From: Gemmatimonadota bacterium | Lineage (GTDB): Bacteria > Gemmatimonadota > Gemmatimonadetes > Palauibacterales > Palauibacteraceae | DNA: 33,441 nucleotides | Assembly: GCA_029861425.1 (NCBI GenBank) | Contig: JAOTZH010000020.1 | Span: 1-33,441 of the forward strand | Direction: 5' to 3' | Made by a program: the position numbers and the translations under genes | Notes under the pieces: model-generated | The model's input: only the letters and a program-made list of their open reading frames with translations | What the model was told of the DNA's origin: nothing | The model's database searches: none | Part shown: piece after piece, positions 15,239-23,539 of the stretch | How the letters are laid out: every line of letters starts with the position of its first letter | Position numbering within the stretch: position 1 is the stretch's first letter

Positions 15239-17200
15239 GTGCCCGGGACACACAAACAGGGCGGCGTGGCGGGGGGGGTCCCCTCGCCTCGGGGACTGAC
15301 GGCGGTCGCTGTCGCTCCCGTGCTGCTCCATAGTGTCTCGGGCGCCGTGGTGCTGGCCCTCGTGTTCGTGCTTCTGATCGCCTGGTGGCGGGCGGTGAAG
15401 GACACGGACACCTCTCCGATCGAGGCGATCTTCGAAGCGGACTTCGAGGCGGTCCTGCTGATGGACCCCGAAGGCCGCATTCGACGCGCGAACCGACGTT
15501 TTCTTGACATGGCCGATCTGTCGTCGGGGGAAATCCAGGGGCGACCTATGCTCGGGTTCGTCACGGGCTGGAGTCGCAAGCGTGCGGTCATGGCCATGCG
15601 AGCCAGCGGCGATGGCTCTCGACAGGTTACCGAAATCGGCATCGCCACACCCAACGGCCACGTCGACGTGCGCATGACGTGCGGCCCGGAGCTCGATCGC
15701 CAGAAGGTGATCGGAGTCTGGGCGATGCTGAACGACATCACGGAGCAGAAGAAGGCCGAACGAGAGCTCGAAGACCGGGCGCTCCGTGACTACCTGACTG
15801 GCCTTCCGAACCGGGCGCTGTTCCACGACCGGCTCGAGCATGCGGTGCGCCGGACGCGCCGCGGTGGGGGCGAGGTGGCTCTCCTCTACCTCGATCTCGA
15901 CAAGTTCAAGCCAGTGAACGACAGCGCGGGACACGCGGTCGGCGATGAGGTCCTGCGAGAGGTCGCACAGCGACTGGTGGGGATCGCACGCGCCGGGGAC
16001 ACCGTCGGACGCATCGGCGGCGACGAGTTCGGCGTCCTTCTCGAGACGGCCGGGACGGCCGAAGAGGCCATGGGCGTGGCAGGGCGGATTCTCGCCGAGA
16101 TGCAAGCGCCCATGGTCGTGAAGGGCGAGAAGCTCGATGTGGGCGCGAGCGTCGGCGTCGCGATGAGCGGTGATGACGCACGCGAGGCCGAAGAGCTCGT
16201 TCGTCGCGCCGATATGGCGATGTACGAGGCCAAGCGCCGGGGCGGCCTGCAGAGGCACATGTACTCCAGTGAGCTTGAACGCGAGCCCCTCCACATGGGG
16301 AAGCGAATCGAACACGACCTTCGGGCCGCACTCGCGCGCGACGAGCTGTATCTCCAGTACCAGCCGATCGTCGACGTGACGGGTCAGAGCTTCGCCGGCG
16401 TAGAGGCTCTCGTTCGCTGGGATCATCCCGAGTTCGGGCTGCTGTTTCCGTCCGTCTTCATCCCGGTCGCCGAACGCTCCGCTCTGATCGCGGAGGTGGA
16501 CCGCTGGGTGCTGGCACGGGCCTGCCGAGAGATGTGTGAGATAGAGCGGCAGGCCGATCTGAAGCTCCAGCCACGCCTGGCCGTGAATCTGTCGGCCCGC
16601 CATTTCGAAGAGCCCGACTTCGTCGAAGCGGTCTCGGAGATCCTGCTCGACAGCGATCTCGATCCCGAGCGCCTCCAGCTCGAGATCACGGAGTCGGTCG
16701 CGGGCGGGGACAGAGAGTCGGTACGGCGCCTCAAGGCGTTGGGCGTGCGCATCGCGATCGACGACTTCGGGACCGGTTACTCCTCGCTCGCCTACCTCAG
16801 GGACCTCGACGTGGATGTTCTCAAGGTCGATCGGTCGTTCGCGATTTCGCTTGGCGCCGACCCGGCGTCGGCGGCGATCGTGCGCACGATCCTGACACTG
16901 GCGGAGCTGCTCCAGGTGGAAGTGATCATCGAAGGCATCGAGGAGGCTGCGCAGCTGGAGAAGCTCCGCGGACTCGGCGGGCGCTACGTCCAGGGCTTCG
17001 TGTTCGGACGACCGGTCGACGCCGGGGAGCTGCCGAACGTGCTGGAGCGGGGCCCCGTCACGCGGTCCGCAGAACATGGCCTCGAGGAGCCCGTCCGACA
17101 GGGTGGTTCGCTCGACGCACCACGGCCTCCTCCGTACCGGGCGTCGCCCGGCAAGCGACCGACAGCGGAACGCCATCTCCTTCCCCCGAGCCGAACCTGA
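15239..17200 (+). CDS. Membrane-anchored PAS-GGDEF-EAL cyclic di-GMP protein (first copy)
   Basis: The protein can in principle both make and degrade cyclic di-GMP. In order it has a membrane helix (about 27-50), a PAS-like sensor (about 60-175), a GGDEF domain (about 185-340) with an intact GGDEF at 260-264, and an EAL domain (about 355-605) with EAL at 389-391. The inhibitory RxxD site is present (RAGD at 251-254). EAL-domain metal and catalytic residues are retained in NLSARHF, ITES, DDFGTGYSSL, KVDRSF, EGIE and QGFVFGRP. Both domains therefore look active, so the PAS input probably sets the balance. The start is GTG 15239 with GGAGG 10 bases upstream. The last 45 residues are proline- and arginine-rich. 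A paralogue follows after five bases. Confidence 0.92.
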   Translation: MPGTHKQGGVAGGVPSPRGLTAVAVAPVLLHSVSGAVVLALVFVLLIAWWRAVKDTDTSPIEAIFEADFEAVLLMDPEGRIRRANRRFLDMADLSSGEIQGRPMLGFVTGWSRKRAVMAMRASGDGSRQVTEIGIATPNGHVDVRMTCGPELDRQKVIGVWAMLNDITEQKKAERELEDRALRDYLTGLPNRALFHDRLEHAVRRTRRGGGEVALLYLDLDKFKPVNDSAGHAVGDEVLREVAQRLVGIARAGDTVGRIGGDEFGVLLETAGTAEEAMGVAGRILAEMQAPMVVKGEKLDVGASVGVAMSGDDAREAEELVRRADMAMYEAKRRGGLQRHMYSSELEREPLHMGKRIEHDLRAALARDELYLQYQPIVDVTGQSFAGVEALVRWDHPEFGLLFPSVFIPVAERSALIAEVDRWVLARACREMCEIERQADLKLQPRLAVNLSARHFEEPDFVEAVSEILLDSDLDPERLQLEITESVAGGDRESVRRLKALGVRIAIDDFGTGYSSLAYLRDLDVDVLKVDRSFAISLGADPASAAIVRTILTLAELLQVEVIIEGIEEAAQLEKLRGLGGRYVQGFVFGRPVDAGELPNVLERGPVTRSAEHGLEEPVRQGGSLDAPRPPPYRASPGKRPTAERHLLPPSRT

Positions 17201-17205
17201 GAACG

Positions 17206-19119
17206 ATGACTGACATGCTCTGGCATCCCGCGATGCTTCCGCTCTCGTTCGGCCTCCTGGGCTCGATGCTCTTCGTGTGGCGAACGTACATCCGCTTGCA
17301 CGAGGGCAAACGACAGCTCGAGCGGCAACGAGAAGAGCATCGTTCGCTCTTTCAGAACAATGTCGACGGCGTCGTCGCCGTGGACTCGGAGGGTGCCATT
17401 CTGATGGCGAACCCGGCCGCCTGCGACCTGGTCGGCCTCGGGGAAGACGAGCTGGTGGGGAGGCCCTTCCCGGACCTCATCGTCGAGGAAGGACGGAGCC
17501 GGGCGAACGCCGCTCTCGAGGCGGCGCTGGGTGGAATCCATAGCACTCTCGAGACCGAAGTTCAGCACCTCGAGTCCGAGCTGAGCGAGGTCGAGCTCAC
17601 CAGCGTCCCCATCGTGATTGGCGACGACGTGGTGGGTGCGTATGAGATCCTGCGCGATTCGACAGAGAGAAAGCGTCTCGAGCGTGAGCTCGAAGATCGG
17701 GCGCTGCACGACTACCTGACCGGACTTCCGAACCGGGCGCTTTTCTCCGATCGGCTCGCCCATGCGCTCAACCGGCGTCGTCGCGATGCCGAGAGCGTCG
17801 CGTTGCTGTACGTCGATCTCGACCGGTTCAAGCCCATTAACGACCGCGCCGGACACAAGGTCGGGGACCATCTCCTCTGCGAGGTAGCGACCCGCCTCAA
17901 GTCGTTGGTCCGTGATGCCGACACCGTGGCGCGCATCGGGGGCGACGAGTTCGCGGTGCTCCTCGAGACGGTCGATGGCGAGGCGCAGGCGCTAGCCGCC
18001 GCGGAGCGGATCGTGGCAGTCGTGCGCGCCCCGATCATCACCGGGGGAGAAGAGCACCAGGTCGGTGCGAGCGTCGGAATCGCCGTAAGCACGGAGGACC
18101 TCGAGAGCCCGGAGGAGCTGGTTCACCAGGCCGACCTCGCCATGTACGAGGCGAAGCGTCGCGGCGGCTTCCAGTTCAAGCTCTACAGCCATGAGCTCGA
18201 GCAGGAAGGCTCGGGATGGGCCGATCAAATCGAGGGGCAGCTCCGACGGGCGGTCGAGAAGGAGGAGCTCGAGCTGGTGTATCAGCCGATCGTGGATGTG
18301 GGCGGCTCCAGGATCGTCGGAGTGGAGGCGCTGGTTCGCTGGACGCATCCCGAGCACGGTCTCCTCATGCCGAACGCCTTCATCGCCGTGGCCGAGAAGA
18401 GCTCACTGATCGCCGAGATCGACCGGTGGGTACTCGAGCAGAGCTGCAACGACATCAAGCGCCTCCTCGACTTCGGCGTGATGGACACTCCCTTCTGTCT
18501 TTCCGTCAATCTGTCCGCCCGTCACTTCGACGAGTCGGACTTCGTGGACGCGATCGAGGACATCGTTCGGCGCACCCGGTTTCCCTCGAATCTCCTGCAG
18601 CTCGAGATCACCGAGAGCTCCGCGGGTGGCGATCCCGAGAAGGTCCGGGAATTGAAGCAGCTCGGCGTCAAAGTCGCGATCGACGACTTCGGCACCGGCT
18701 ACTCTTCGCTCAGCTACCTGAAAGACCTGGACGTCGACGTGTTGAAGGTGGACCGGTCGTTCGTCCTCGCCCTCGGCGCAGACCCCGCGTCCGTCGCGAT
18801 CGTCCGAACGATTCTCACCCTGGCCGAGATGCTGAATCTGGAGGTGATCGTGGAGGGGATCGAGGACCCCGTTCAGCTCGCGCACCTCGAGGATCTGGGC
18901 GGAAGTCTGGTGCAGGGGTTCTTCTTTGGCCGTCCCGTGCCGGCCACGGATCTCCCGAACCTGCTTTCCAATGGCATCGACGTCACCAAAGGCCGGGTAC
19001 ATCACGATGAGAAGGAAGAAGTCGGAGCGGTGCGCGGACTCCCGCCGCTCGGCGCGAGCGCGCTGTCCATCATTCCGAAATCACATCGCAAGTGGAAGCC
19101 GGGCCGTCGCCGACCCTGA
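17206..19119 (+). CDS. Membrane-anchored PAS-GGDEF-EAL cyclic di-GMP protein (second copy)
   Basis: This 637-residue protein is a clear paralogue of its upstream neighbour. It has one N-terminal helix (about 6-26), a charged coiled-coil linker with repeated R-Q-R-E residues, a PAS domain (about 45-155) with FQNNVDGVVAVDSEGAILMANPA, a GGDEF domain with GGDEF at 245-249 and RxxD at 236-239, and an EAL domain with EAL at 374-376. The catalytic blocks NLSARHF, ITES, DDFGTGYSSL, KVDRSF, EGIE and QGFFFGRP are all intact. The catalytic domains are very similar between the copies, while the sensor regions and tails differ. That suggests tandem duplication followed by divergence in input. The ATG at 17206 lies five bases after the first copy's stop; a second in-frame ATG at 17215 is possible. 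Confidence 0.92.
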   Translation: MTDMLWHPAMLPLSFGLLGSMLFVWRTYIRLHEGKRQLERQREEHRSLFQNNVDGVVAVDSEGAILMANPAACDLVGLGEDELVGRPFPDLIVEEGRSRANAALEAALGGIHSTLETEVQHLESELSEVELTSVPIVIGDDVVGAYEILRDSTERKRLERELEDRALHDYLTGLPNRALFSDRLAHALNRRRRDAESVALLYVDLDRFKPINDRAGHKVGDHLLCEVATRLKSLVRDADTVARIGGDEFAVLLETVDGEAQALAAAERIVAVVRAPIITGGEEHQVGASVGIAVSTEDLESPEELVHQADLAMYEAKRRGGFQFKLYSHELEQEGSGWADQIEGQLRRAVEKEELELVYQPIVDVGGSRIVGVEALVRWTHPEHGLLMPNAFIAVAEKSSLIAEIDRWVLEQSCNDIKRLLDFGVMDTPFCLSVNLSARHFDESDFVDAIEDIVRRTRFPSNLLQLEITESSAGGDPEKVRELKQLGVKVAIDDFGTGYSSLSYLKDLDVDVLKVDRSFVLALGADPASVAIVRTILTLAEMLNLEVIVEGIEDPVQLAHLEDLGGSLVQGFFFGRPVPATDLPNLLSNGIDVTKGRVHHDEKEEVGAVRGLPPLGASALSIIPKSHRKWKPGRRRP

Positions 19120-19160
19120 CTCTCCCCTGACGTAGCCGGTCGCCGAAACGGGCCGGAGGT

Positions 19161-19829
19161 CTAGAAGCCTTCTGTGCCCGCGCACAGAGGCGACCCGGCT
19201 GCGGCCGCCTCCAGGGCTTCCACGATCTCGCGCACGGTCGACACGCCCCCATCCTCCTCGTACCAGCTCATCTTCTCCACGAGGAACTCGCTGTCGGGCA
19301 GCCTGGGTCTCGCGTCCAGCGCCCAAGCCTGCAGGTCCGCGGGTCGCTCAACGAAGCAGCCGACGTCCTCGTAGTCGTCGTCGAGGACGAGGACGGTCGG
19401 TGTCGCGGCCCGGTCGTCCGGCGTCCGGTGCGCCTCCATGAGCTCGCGTCCCCGGTCCGAATCGAGGATCCGGATCTCGAGATTGGACGCCTGCTCGGCC
19501 AGCAGCGCGAGGAAGGGCACCGTGTTCACCGAGTCGCTGCACCAGTCCTCGGCTACCGCGAGGAGGCGCCACCGTCCCTCGAGGGCTTCCACACGTGCGA
19601 CCATCTCCGCCGCTACCGACCCTTCCGTGTAGTTCTTCACCCAGAGTTCGCGTCGACGGTCCGCATCGTCGAAGAACGCGTCGAATGTGATCCCGGACTT
19701 GTAGAGCTCCTCCAGGTGGTCGCTTCTCTCGACGACGACGCTTGCGGGTATAGGACCGTCCTGGGCCGGCTGAGTCGGGCACACCGCGGAAGTGGCCGAG
19801 ACGAGGAATGTTAGGGCGATCGCCGACAT
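19161..19829 (-). CDS. Exported thioredoxin-like protein (Thioredoxin_9-type)
   Basis: The 222-residue protein starts with a short signal sequence (MSAIALTFLVSATSAVC), possibly lipidated at Cys17 although the lipobox is imperfect. AAGGAG lies five bases before the ATG at 19829, fixing the start. Residues 85-102 (WRLLAVAEDWCSDSVNTVP) match the active-site strand of the thioredoxin-like family with a D-W-C-x-D-S motif. The second cysteine is replaced by Ser100, so it is a monothiol C-x-x-S site. Later blocks (IRILDSDRGRELMEAHRT and ATPTVLVLDDDYEDVGCFVERP) match the same family, which normally is cytoplasmic; export is unusual. It converges on the GGDEF-EAL pair with a 41-base gap. Confidence 0.85.
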   Translation of the reverse strand: MSAIALTFLVSATSAVCPTQPAQDGPIPASVVVERSDHLEELYKSGITFDAFFDDADRRRELWVKNYTEGSVAAEMVARVEALEGRWRLLAVAEDWCSDSVNTVPFLALLAEQASNLEIRILDSDRGRELMEAHRTPDDRAATPTVLVLDDDYEDVGCFVERPADLQAWALDARPRLPDSEFLVEKMSWYEEDGGVSTVREIVEALEAAAAGSPLCAGTEGF

Positions 19830-20127
19830 CTGTGCTCCTTGTCGTACAGCTGAATATGACTGTCGCGCCAAGCTATGGGTCGCGAGAGGGGGAGTCACGC
19901 GCGTTTCGCAAGCGATCCTCGCAGAAGGCGGCAAGGCGCGTGTGTTTTCTTCGCAACAACCCGCCGTTTTCGGCGAAACCTGGACCACCCTAACCCATTC
20001 GCCGAGTGCGAGTTCCGGCCTACGCGACCCTCGATGTGATTTCGAATCGGGTTTTGCCCTTACCCCGGCCCGCCGAGACGGTGTCGAGACCGACCCGGCG
20101 ACACGATAGACGAAAGACGGGCGGACC
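19830..20127. other. Divergent intergenic region between the thioredoxin-like and pseudopilin genes
   Basis: About 300 bases without a gene, so promoters for both directions should lie here, but I cannot pick convincing boxes. CGCCG at 19962-19966 and CGGCG at 19971-19975 form a small hairpin with a TTTT loop. There is no similarity to a cyclic di-GMP riboswitch. The Shine-Dalgarno for the pseudopilin gene is weak (GGGCGGA before 20128). Confidence 0.4.
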
Positions 20128-20613
20128 ATGCGTAACAAGAGCCAGAAGAATAGCCGGGGCCTGGGCAACACGGGCTTCACGCGGATCAGCACGCTTCACG
20201 TGCTCGCTCTGTCGGGTGTCACGGCGGTCGGGACGGGAGGCGCGCTGGTGAGCGCCAACCAGGAGCTCGCCATGACCAACGCGGTCGAGCTCGTCAAGCT
20301 CGCCCAATCGCAGGCTCGCACGACCGCCCTCCGTTCGGGCGAGACCGTTCGCATGGTCGTCGATGCCGAAGCTGGCCGCATTCGCGTCGTGGTGATGAGC
20401 GACGATGTCCGTTCGTCTGAAGTGCTGGTGCGCGAAGTCGCGCCGCCGGCAGTCGCGATCGAGAGTGAGTTCGAGACGATCTGCTACGATGGGATGGGGC
20501 AGCCGTTCGTGGGAGGTGACTGTGAGGAGCATTTCGGCTCGATCACGATTCGCACGCTGAAGGACAAGACCACGCTGACGCTGAGCGGAGGCGACAGGTT
20601 CGATCTTCGGTAG
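20128..20613 (+). CDS. Orphan GspH/FimT-like pseudopilin with an atypical prepilin motif
   Basis: The 161-residue protein has a short basic leader, then Gly16-Phe17-Thr-Arg-Ile and a hydrophobic helix. This is the layout of a class III prepilin signal cleaved after the glycine. The mature residue 5, normally glutamate, is Ser21, and mature residue 3 is arginine, breaking the usual FTLIE pattern. The segment NAVELVKLAQSQARTTALRSGETVRMVVD at about 52-80 fits the GspH/FimT helix and first strand. Two cysteines (in TICYDG and GGDCEEHF) could form the disulfide seen in GspH-like folds. No other secretion or pilus gene is in the window. An intrinsic terminator lies 65 bases downstream, so the gene looks monocistronic. 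Confidence 0.6.
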   Translation: MRNKSQKNSRGLGNTGFTRISTLHVLALSGVTAVGTGGALVSANQELAMTNAVELVKLAQSQARTTALRSGETVRMVVDAEAGRIRVVVMSDDVRSSEVLVREVAPPAVAIESEFETICYDGMGQPFVGGDCEEHFGSITIRTLKDKTTLTLSGGDRFDLR

Positions 20614-20677
20614 GGCTCTCGAAAGCGGTACAGGCCGTCTCGTGCGCTGAGCTCGTCATCACCTCGAGCGGTCTGCT

Positions 20678-20714
20678 GGCCGGTGCCCTGAAAGGGGTGC
20701 CGGCCTTTTTCTTT
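20678..20714 (+). terminator. Intrinsic terminator after the pseudopilin gene
   Basis: GGCCGGTGCCC at 20678-20688 pairs with GGGTGCCGGCC at 20695-20705 (11 pairs including two G-U) around a six-base loop, followed by TTTTTCTTT. This is a textbook intrinsic terminator 65 bases after the stop at 20613. Confidence 0.9.
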
Positions 20715-20804
20715 GTCTCGCTCGTTTGACCAGCGACACCTCGACGCGCGTCGACTCGTCACTTAGATCATCCAATGCGAGTCACCCGATCCCAGGAGGA
20801 TCCC

Positions 20805-22718
20805 GTGCCGGTCGCGTCGCGCTTTCGCGCAGGTCCACTCGCCCTCTTCCTCGCGATTGCGCAGGTCGCCTGCGAGACCGCTGTCCCGGAACCGGGCGAG
20901 TCCGCGCTGGATGGACGGATCTCGGAGTTCGGCAGATACGAGGGGTACTCCCAGGCTCGCTTCGACAGCTGGGTGACTTCCTCGCGGTACCTCGAGATGC
21001 GGGATGGCGTGCGGCTCGCCATCGACGTGACGCGCCCGGCGGTCAACGGAGCCGCGGTCGACGAGCCGCTCCCCGTCCTCTGGACCCACTCCCGCTACCA
21101 CCGGAATCCGGGCGCGGTGGTCCGCATGTTCAACCCCGATGTGCCGCCGGAGGACCTGCCGGTGATCCGTTCGATGGTCGACGCCCAGGAGGACCTGGCC
21201 GAACTGGTTCGACACGGATACGTCGTGGCGGCGGTCGGTGTGCGCGGCAGCGGAGCGTCCTTCGGTCGCTACGAGGGGTTGTTCTCGGAGGCGGAGACGG
21301 ATGATGCAGTCGAGATCATAGAGTGGTTGGCATCGCAGCCCTGGAGCGACGGCAACGTCGGCATGTTCGGCGGCTCGTATCTCGGGATCACGCAGTACAT
21401 GGCCGCCTCGCGAAAGCCCGAAGCGCTGAAAGCGATCTTTCCGAACGTCGCGGCGCTGGACATCTACGATTTGCTTTATCCCGGCGGCGTGTACCGGGAC
21501 GACATGATGGATCACTGGGGTGACCTGACGCGGGATCTCGATACGAACGTGCCCGCACCGCCGGTGGACGGAGACGTCGAAGGGGTCCTCCTCCGGCAGG
21601 CGATGGAGGAGCACGAGCAGAACTGGGACGTGCAGGTGGAGTACCCGGCGGGCCGCCTCCGGGACTACGACGAGCCCCAGCTCAGCTGGATGGAGCATGG
21701 CCCGACCGGGGTCCTCGATGACGTACGCGAAGCCGCCGTCCCGGCCTACCACTGGAACGGGTGGTACGACGTGTTCGTCCTCGACGCGACGCTGTGGTAC
21801 GCGAACTACGCCGGCCCACAAAAACTCGGCATCGGCGCCTGGTCGCACGGCGGAATGCCGGACTCGCTGCTCATGGCCGAACGCCTCCGGATCGGCACCG
21901 TCGAGCAGCACCGCTGGTTCGACTACTGGCTCAAAGGCATCCAGAACGGGGTCCTCGACGAGCCTTCGGTCCACTACGCGATCATGGTCGACCCCGGCGA
22001 TTGGCGGTGGGTGTCCGCAGACGCGTGGCCGCCATCGTCTGTCTCCCGGACCTTCCGGTTCGCGGGCGGCTCTACCAGAAGCGTCGCCTCCGTGAACGAT
22101 GGGGGGCTGACGGAGATGGACGAGGCTCCGGGCGGAGATGCATACGACGAGTACGACGTCGATCTCACCACGACCACGGGGACCGCGACGAGATGGGACA
22201 ACGCCGTCGGCGGTGCTCCGCTCATGCGGTACCCCGACCTCGGGCCGAACGACGCGAAGGCCCTCACGTACACGACCGAGCCGTTGGCGCGGGACCTCAC
22301 CGTGACGGGGCATCCCGTGGCGACCCTGTACGTGACGTCTTCTGCCGACGACGCCGATTTCTTCGTATTGCTCGAGGAGGTCTATCCGGACGGACGGTCG
22401 CGGTACGTGACCGAAGGAGTGCTCAGAGCCTCGCATCGGGCGACGGGCGAGGCGCCCTGGGGTGACAACCTCGGGCTGCCGTTCCAACGCAGCTTCGCGG
22501 AGGATCTGGTTCCGCTACTGAGTGACGAGCCGACCGAGCTCGTCATGGACCTCCACCCGACGTCGACCGTCTTCAACGCCGGTAACCGCGTGCGCGTGAC
22601 TATCATGGGAGCCGACGCGGACAACGCCGAGGAACGCTTCGCGACTCCGCCGAGGATCAGGGTCTATCGAACCGCGGAGCACCCCTCCCGCATCGTCCTT
22701 CCCGTCGCCGAACAGTAG
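20805..22718 (+). CDS. CocE/NonD-family alpha/beta hydrolase, predicted lipoprotein
   Basis: This 637-residue enzyme belongs to the X-Pro dipeptidyl-peptidase/CocE group (S15-like hydrolase plus C-terminal jelly-roll domain), which cleaves acyl esters or amides. The nucleophile elbow GGSYLG puts Ser191 as catalytic. YVVAAVGVRGSGASFG and WSDGNVGMFGG precede it as in the family, and a downstream WSHGG supplies the likely catalytic histidine. The C-terminal half (from about 420) is the beta-rich jelly-roll. GTG at 20805 is chosen over ATG at 20775 because AGGAGG at 20794-20799 is ideally spaced. The N terminus then gives a signal with QVAC, a lipobox-like cysteine. It ends at a perfect inverted repeat (22732-22754). 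Substrate unknown. Confidence 0.88.
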   Translation: MPVASRFRAGPLALFLAIAQVACETAVPEPGESALDGRISEFGRYEGYSQARFDSWVTSSRYLEMRDGVRLAIDVTRPAVNGAAVDEPLPVLWTHSRYHRNPGAVVRMFNPDVPPEDLPVIRSMVDAQEDLAELVRHGYVVAAVGVRGSGASFGRYEGLFSEAETDDAVEIIEWLASQPWSDGNVGMFGGSYLGITQYMAASRKPEALKAIFPNVAALDIYDLLYPGGVYRDDMMDHWGDLTRDLDTNVPAPPVDGDVEGVLLRQAMEEHEQNWDVQVEYPAGRLRDYDEPQLSWMEHGPTGVLDDVREAAVPAYHWNGWYDVFVLDATLWYANYAGPQKLGIGAWSHGGMPDSLLMAERLRIGTVEQHRWFDYWLKGIQNGVLDEPSVHYAIMVDPGDWRWVSADAWPPSSVSRTFRFAGGSTRSVASVNDGGLTEMDEAPGGDAYDEYDVDLTTTTGTATRWDNAVGGAPLMRYPDLGPNDAKALTYTTEPLARDLTVTGHPVATLYVTSSADDADFFVLLEEVYPDGRSRYVTEGVLRASHRATGEAPWGDNLGLPFQRSFAEDLVPLLSDEPTELVMDLHPTSTVFNAGNRVRVTIMGADADNAEERFATPPRIRVYRTAEHPSRIVLPVAEQ

Positions 22719-22731
22719 CGGAACGATCGAT

Positions 22732-22754
22732 CCTGCCCGGTCGGACCGGGCAGG
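22732..22754. terminator. Perfect inverted repeat between convergent genes (possible two-way terminator)
   Basis: CCTGCCCGGT at 22732-22741 and ACCGGGCAGG at 22745-22754 are exact complements with a CGG loop, placed between the ends of the CocE-like gene (22718) and the minus-strand metal-resistance-like gene (22761). There is no T-run on either side, so it may slow polymerase or protect 3' ends rather than terminate on its own. Confidence 0.55.
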
Positions 22755-22760
22755 TGCTCG

Positions 22761-23165
22761 CTAGCGGGGTGGGGTGTGTCCGTCGGGGTGCTGGATGATG
22801 TGCATCTCCCGCTGCCCCTGCTCGTGCAACCACGCCTGAAACGCCTCCTGCTGCTCAGGCCGGAGGACGTGCTGCATGCTCGCATGGACGCTTTCGATCG
22901 CCGTTCTTAGCCGGGGTTCGACCGCGCTCCAGGACTCCACGACGACGCTCTGGTGCCGGCGGAAGATCTCGTCGATCTGCTCCACCTGGCCATCGTCGAG
23001 ATCGAAGAGCTCCTGGAAGTGCTGGAGCGCCATTCGGTGCTGCTCGGCCGCGGAGGTCTCGGAGGGATGGTGGCGGAGGATCATTCGGTCTCCCGCCACG
23101 CCGATTGCCACGCCAAAGAGAACGAGAGCCACCCCGCCCACGGCGCCCGCCAGTCGCTGATTCAC
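22761..23165 (-). CDS. Spy/CnrX-like (Metal_resist-type) membrane-anchored periplasmic protein
   Basis: The 134-residue protein has one N-terminal hydrophobic helix (about 9-25). A helical hairpin domain then carries a CpxP/Spy-like LRPEQQEAFQAWL segment (101-113), equivalent to the LTxxQ motif. It is rich in histidine: 11 of 134 residues, clustered at 32-33, 43-49, 94-99 and 114-130. Proteins of this shape are periplasmic chaperones (Spy, CpxP) or metal sensors (CnrX, ZraP). GAGGAGG precedes the GTG at 23165 with good spacing, and the stop of the anti-sigma candidate is two bases upstream. Third place in an operon with an ECF sigma factor fits a sensor or stress-response output. Whether it binds metal is not shown. 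Confidence 0.72.
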   Translation of the reverse strand: MNQRLAGAVGGVALVLFGVAIGVAGDRMILRHHPSETSAAEQHRMALQHFQELFDLDDGQVEQIDEIFRRHQSVVVESWSAVEPRLRTAIESVHASMQHVLRPEQQEAFQAWLHEQGQREMHIIQHPDGHTPPR

Positions 23166-23167
23166 GT

Positions 23168-23539
23168 CTATTCCTCCTCTGTCGAGCCGCCCAGGTCGCC
23201 GCGACTCATCAAATCGGCCAGATCCGGAGCACTCCCGGGCCCCAGCAGCCCAGCGGCGAGGGGATCCGCCGGTCGCAGTGCCCTGGCGACGACCGACTCG
23301 TCCGCGACCGCCGACCCGGTCGGGACGAACAACCACGCGGCGCCCGCGATCAGCAAGGCGCCGATGGCGAGGGCGGGGGAGAGCTCGGGCCGGGCCCACC
23401 ACACGGAGCGGCGCCCGATCAGCCTGCGCCGTCGCGCCAGCTCTCCGCGCACGCGGTCGTCGACACGTGTCGCCAGCCTGGACCAATAATGCGGGTCCGG
23501 GGGGAGGCGCGGCTCGAGGCGCTCGCGACGCTCGTTCAT
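23168..23539 (-). CDS. Single-pass membrane protein, probable anti-sigma factor
   Basis: The 123-residue protein has an Arg-rich cytoplasmic N terminus (about 1-53), one membrane helix (about 54-73) and a periplasmic tail ending in an acidic stretch. Its ATG overlaps the stop of the ECF sigma gene (ATGA), the usual place for a cognate anti-sigma factor. It lacks the H-x3-C-x2-C zinc motif of ZAS-type anti-sigma factors and is short, as are CnrY-type proteins. The assignment comes from position and topology, not sequence similarity. GTG-started metal-resistance-like protein follows after two bases. Confidence 0.65.
   Translation of the reverse strand: MNERRERLEPRLPPDPHYWSRLATRVDDRVRGELARRRRLIGRRSVWWARPELSPALAIGALLIAGAAWLFVPTGSAVADESVVARALRPADPLAAGLLGPGSAPDLADLMSRGDLGGSTEEE

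Noticed and set aside
15188-17176. 662-codon antisense open frame
   Set aside because: It mirrors the first GGDEF-EAL gene, which has full motif support; the antisense product shows no domains.
19830-20127. Possible cyclic di-GMP riboswitch near the GGDEF-EAL genes
   Set aside because: No GEMM-type conserved core is present, and the region lies downstream of those genes.
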